DNA from: Hirundichthys speculiger
Lineage: Eukaryota > Chordata > Actinopteri > Beloniformes > Exocoetidae
Assembly (NCBI GenBank): GCA_018398805.1
Contig: JAGFBZ010002379.1
Span: 1,860,001 to 1,924,000 of the forward strand
Direction: 5' to 3'
DNA length: 64,000 nucleotides
This document shows positions 60,741-64,000 of the stretch, one piece after another (the first letter of the stretch is position 1; each line of letters opens with the position of its first letter). The notes under the pieces are model-generated. The model ran no database searches. It was not told the origin of the DNA and was given only the letters and a program-made list of their open reading frames with translations. Position numbers and translations under genes: made by a program.

Positions 60741-61188
60741 ATTTTCTTACTTATGGGGATGGGTGATTAGTTGGAAGAATGGCCATTTATTTATTTAAAA
60801 AAGAAAAGAATTTTAAAGGTTAATGTCAAACATGACACTGCTCTGAATATCTGTAGAGCTCAGTACAGCTGTGGAAATAATCTAAGCTATGATATTTACC
60901 TCTGAAGTGTCGCACAGTAAATACAAAACTCACTCAAATGTTTACACATGAATGGTGGAACTTAAATCCTTCTGCCAGCGGGGTGACACGACGTTGAAAT
61001 TTTTGTTCATATGAGATCCCGGTATGTCACTGAAAGCCTTTTGTCTGATAGGGTTCCCAAACCTCTGTGGGCCCCAAAAAATAAGAAAAAAGTTTAGGAA
61101 CCACCGCTTTAATGTGTTTGGAATTAGTTAACTTGATTATCTCACTCTGAAAAACTCTGGGTCCTGGAGCTGTGTCATGTGAAGTCTG

Positions 61189-61217
61189 GGTGTGTGTGTG
61201 TGTGTGTGTGTGTGTGA
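61189..61217. repeat. (GT)n microsatellite
   Basis: Fourteen or so GT units. Confidence 0.95.
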
Positions 61218-61730
61218 GGAGCGCTAAAACATTTCCTTTCAGTCACGCTAGTGTGGATCTCTGCCATCAACGGCCTGTGATGAGAATTCTCTCAAGAAAT
61301 ACCAGTTCTGTTTCCAATTACAAAGCATGCTGTTTACTTGAGGCTGGTTTGTGATTAGTTCACATCCTCTTGGAAAACAATACTCTGAATCGTGAGCTGG
61401 TCTTTAAGTATCTCTGCAGAATAATAGAAGGTAACAAAGTCAGAAAAAGAACTGATAATAAAAAGAACGTATCATTTTAGGATGACTTGGGTAGATTATA
61501 AATGGCAACACAATACGTTACAATTTCACTGTCAGAATATTTTTTTCATCACTCAATTATTTTATGAAAAATAATGCACTAATACATATAGACACACACA
61601 CACTTGGCAGTACTGTACATCTTAAACTGATGGAAAGCCTGCTCTTTTCTCTTTTAAATAGTGCCACATCTGTAAGAAACCTTCATTTGTGGGATGACCA
61701 ACAGAGCTGAGGATGTGGGTTGTGTATTTT

Positions 61731-62820
61731 TAGGGCTGGGCAACGATTAAAATTTTTAATTGCGATTAATCGCATTATTTCCCTGATTAATCACGATTAA
61801 TCGCATTGTAAACGCAAAATCAAATAATGTATTCAAAAGTGCCATAACATTTGTTGTTCAAACACTTTTGACATCAGCACTTGTCAGTAACACATATTAA
61901 ATGTAAATCTCGCCTTAAAAAATGTAAAATAAAATGAAGCTTATTGCCACTGCCAGGGCTTTAATGTCATCCTGTATTTATAAAAAAAAAAAAAAAAAAA
62001 GTCTACAAACAAAATCCAACAAAATGATTGTGGCTCAGCACAATCAGAACATTCAAACAGGTAATTTCTAAGGTAACGGCACTTTTAATAGGGAGTTCAA
62101 CTAGGCAGTGGTTATAAATAACCTTGTTTCTATTGAATCCTCCATCTGGGAGAACTTTAAAATGAAAATCTCCATGTTAAAGTTCAGTAACTTTACCAAT
62201 CCGTGTTTCATTCATTCTTTCCATTTTCAATTGTCAATCAAAAATAAAAAAATTAAAAAGTGATATTTTATTTCATTTTCCATTTTTTAATCTTACACAA
62301 AAAGACAGAAAAAAATCCTGTTTTTTTTATATTTCAATTTTAGACTTGGATCAAAAATACGAAATAAAAAAACGGGCCACAGGACTGAATTTGTTTTATA
62401 ATCGAAGACTGGACTTTCTGTTGTCATTACACATCTGTGCCACTAGATGGAGCCGCACTGAAGTAACCAGCTAGAGAACAGCACGATAGTGAACATATAG
62501 AGCAGCTCTGATGTAACATGAAGGAATGACGTTAAAGTTTGTTGCAGTCCAGAATTTTCTTTTTCACACAGAATTGTTAATATTGCTACCTGAGTTGCTA
62601 CCTGAACTGTAAACTACACAGATTTTTACCGTTCTCCATGTCTGTTTTAGTTTTACCGCATGTTTACCCTGCCAATTGTTTTCCGGTTCCGCAGCAGCCA
62701 GTAACAGATTTTTTTTAAAACAAAAGCATGTGAACAACATGCGTTAACGCGCGATAAAATAATTGTAGGCATTGATAAATTAATGAGTTAATGCGATAAT
62801 AACGCGTTAACTTGCCCATA
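61731..62820. mobile_element. hAT-like element with worn right end
   Basis: The left end is TAGGGCTGGGCAACGATTAA at 61731, followed by GCGATTAATCGC repeats. The right part has ATAACGCGTTAACTTGCCCA, which pairs with the left GGGCAA and GCGATTAAT text, but the last bases are altered and run into 24 T residues. No target duplication can be read. A second transposon appears to be inserted at about 62205-62640. Confidence 0.65.
62205..62640. mobile_element. Second copy of the long-inverted-repeat family (partial, nested)
   Basis: CATTACACATCTGTGCCACT and AGATGGAGCCGCACTGAAGT nearly repeat 52436-52475 (CATTACACATCTGCGCCGCT and AGATGGAGCCGCACCGAAGT). The match continues through CAGAATTTTC/CCCGAATTTT and TTGCTACCTGAGTTGCTACC. 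GGACTGAATTTGTTTT matches the indel segment of the right arm at 52700. It lies inside the element at 61731-62820. Confidence 0.65.
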
Positions 62821-63146
62821 GTTTTTTTTTTTTTTTTTTTTTTTTGCTGTTACTATTGACTCTAGTTTTGAGCTTCCGTAACTGACAATCAGGTGCATGA
62901 TTGTCACCTGATTGTCAGCATCTGTGAGCATGGGCCCTGCTGCAGTGGTCAGTTGGCGTCTGTTCCAAGAATTGCCATGCCACTTTTGCTAGATGATATG
63001 CCCGATGGCTCTCTGCCCAGACAATCCAGTACAGACTGCACGCAGCCAGTCTCTGGTCTCACTGGGCAGCCAGGAAACCCGCCATGACTGTTCTTCAAAG
63101 TCAGCGGCCAATTGTTCTGGTGTCTGCAACATGTGCATTTTGTTTA

Positions 63147-63528
63147 AGTTAATACAGCAATTCCCAAACTTCAGAATACCAAGGCCCAATTTGAAATGTG
63201 AAAAATCTCCACAGCCCACCCAAACCTTTAATCACAACCGTGATCAACATGTTCCGATATTAATATGAGGGGTCAACAAATAAGGTGACACTTGTCATAT
63301 TAAGTTAAGATGACAGTAGAATGACACTTAACTGGTTTGTTTTATTACTTCTTAATGTTTTTCTTAAATCATGTCATGAATATTTTACAGTTATTGAAAT
63401 GATATTTAAAAAAGATTGAGGATTTAAAAACATATTTAGTATTAATGACCTCTCACGTCCCACCTGCAGTACCACGACGGCCCACCAGGAGGCCGCGGCA
63501 CACACTTTGGGAATCATTGAGTTAATAC
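63147..63528. mobile_element. hAT-like MITE, 366 bp
   Basis: The element runs from 63155 (CAGCAATTCCCAAACTTC) to 63520 (opposite strand CAATGATTCCCAAAGTGT). A perfect 8-bp duplication AGTTAATA flanks it (63147-63154 and 63521-63528). CCAAGGCCCAAT and GGCCCACCAGG mark the subterminal parts. Confidence 0.85.
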
Positions 63529-64000
63529 ATTTAAATTGTTAAATTGCCAATATGTTTTGTTTCTTCAGATATCAATCATCCAATGCACCAAACAACACTA
63601 AAACCGGAGTCAACAGCAACAAAACAAAAAGGGAAAAAAAAAGCTGTTTGGCATTAATAGAGAAGATTTGACAAACCTTTCATGAACCCCCATACTCAGC
63701 TCTGCTGCTCATCCCACAAATGTGTGTTCCTTACGAATGTGGTACCATTTTCAGGCTATAGTACAACAGTACAACATTTATTGCCAAGAAGTATCATTAC
63801 AAAAAGGAAATAATCTACTAAACCCACATTTGCTAACTTTTTGTCTTTAGTTTATATATGTAGAACAAACTAGGCTGTGTTAGGTGTTAGTATGAGAATC
63901 ATAGAGTCAGACTAGGGTAAAATAAGTTTTTGTAGTTATGTAGGGGTGTACCTCAGTTCCATCACAGTATCAGAGACGTGTTTTGAGTGTCAGAGAATTA

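Larger units (their letters stand above)
56520..64000 (+). other. rab32: rab32 intron 2 (partial)
   Basis: Begins at the donor after 56519; the closing acceptor is not visible. It contains a Tc1/mariner copy, a Tc1 fragment, the second direct-repeat unit, hAT-like elements and microsatellites. Stretches 58460-59360, 59460-59930 and 63530-64000 show nothing I can assign. Confidence 0.8.

Noticed and set aside
61731..62820. Clear 8-bp duplication for this element
   Set aside because: The right end runs into a T homopolymer, so no duplication can be read with confidence.

Overview
The window is nuclear DNA from a vertebrate, most likely a spiny-rayed (percomorph) teleost. The evidence is split coding exons with GT/AG introns, AT-rich introns full of AT and GT microsatellites, tRNA-derived SINEs, and many small hAT and Tc1/mariner DNA-transposon copies of the kinds common in fish. 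The species cannot be named from the sequence. I found no rRNA or tRNA gene, no CRISPR array and no prokaryotic-style operon.

Two protein-coding genes are present, both on the + strand and both cut by the window edges. (1) The 3' part of grm1, the metabotropic glutamate receptor 1 gene, has six coding exons from 15698 to 26703. They cover the second half of the glutamate-binding domain, the cysteine-rich linker, the seven-helix domain and the complete cytoplasmic tail, which carries a Homer ligand and a PDZ ligand. The N-terminal exons lie upstream of base 1. (2) The first two of the presumed three coding exons of rab32, a small GTPase, lie at 35045-35258 and 56242-56519 and are separated by an intron of about 21 kb. 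The last exon is not visible and should lie beyond base 64000. Neither gene depends on the other for function. Their order and orientation match the human GRM1-RAB32 neighbourhood (6q24), which is paralogous to GRM5-RAB38.

Layout: 1-15697 is grm1 intron, with a 428-bp hAT-like element, a decayed Tc1/mariner copy, repeat tails and microsatellites. 15698-28300 holds the grm1 exons and the likely 3' UTR. 28300-34780 is intergenic and transposon-rich, with a pogo-like MITE, a truncated Tc1 transposase, SINEs and a 737-bp hAT-like element. About 34780-35044 is the likely rab32 promoter and 5' UTR. 35259-56241 is rab32 intron 1, which holds at least five hAT-like elements with matching 8-bp target duplications (one nested), a long-inverted-repeat element with a 6-bp target duplication, and a possible coiled-coil retropseudogene. 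56520-64000 is rab32 intron 2, with more Tc1/mariner and hAT remnants.

No wholly new biological system was recognised. The most interesting items are the set of transposons whose exact ends can be read from their target duplications, the 1.43-kb element with inverted repeats of more than 200 bp, and two places where intron sequence stays open or stops exactly at the boundaries of the grm1 seven-helix exon.
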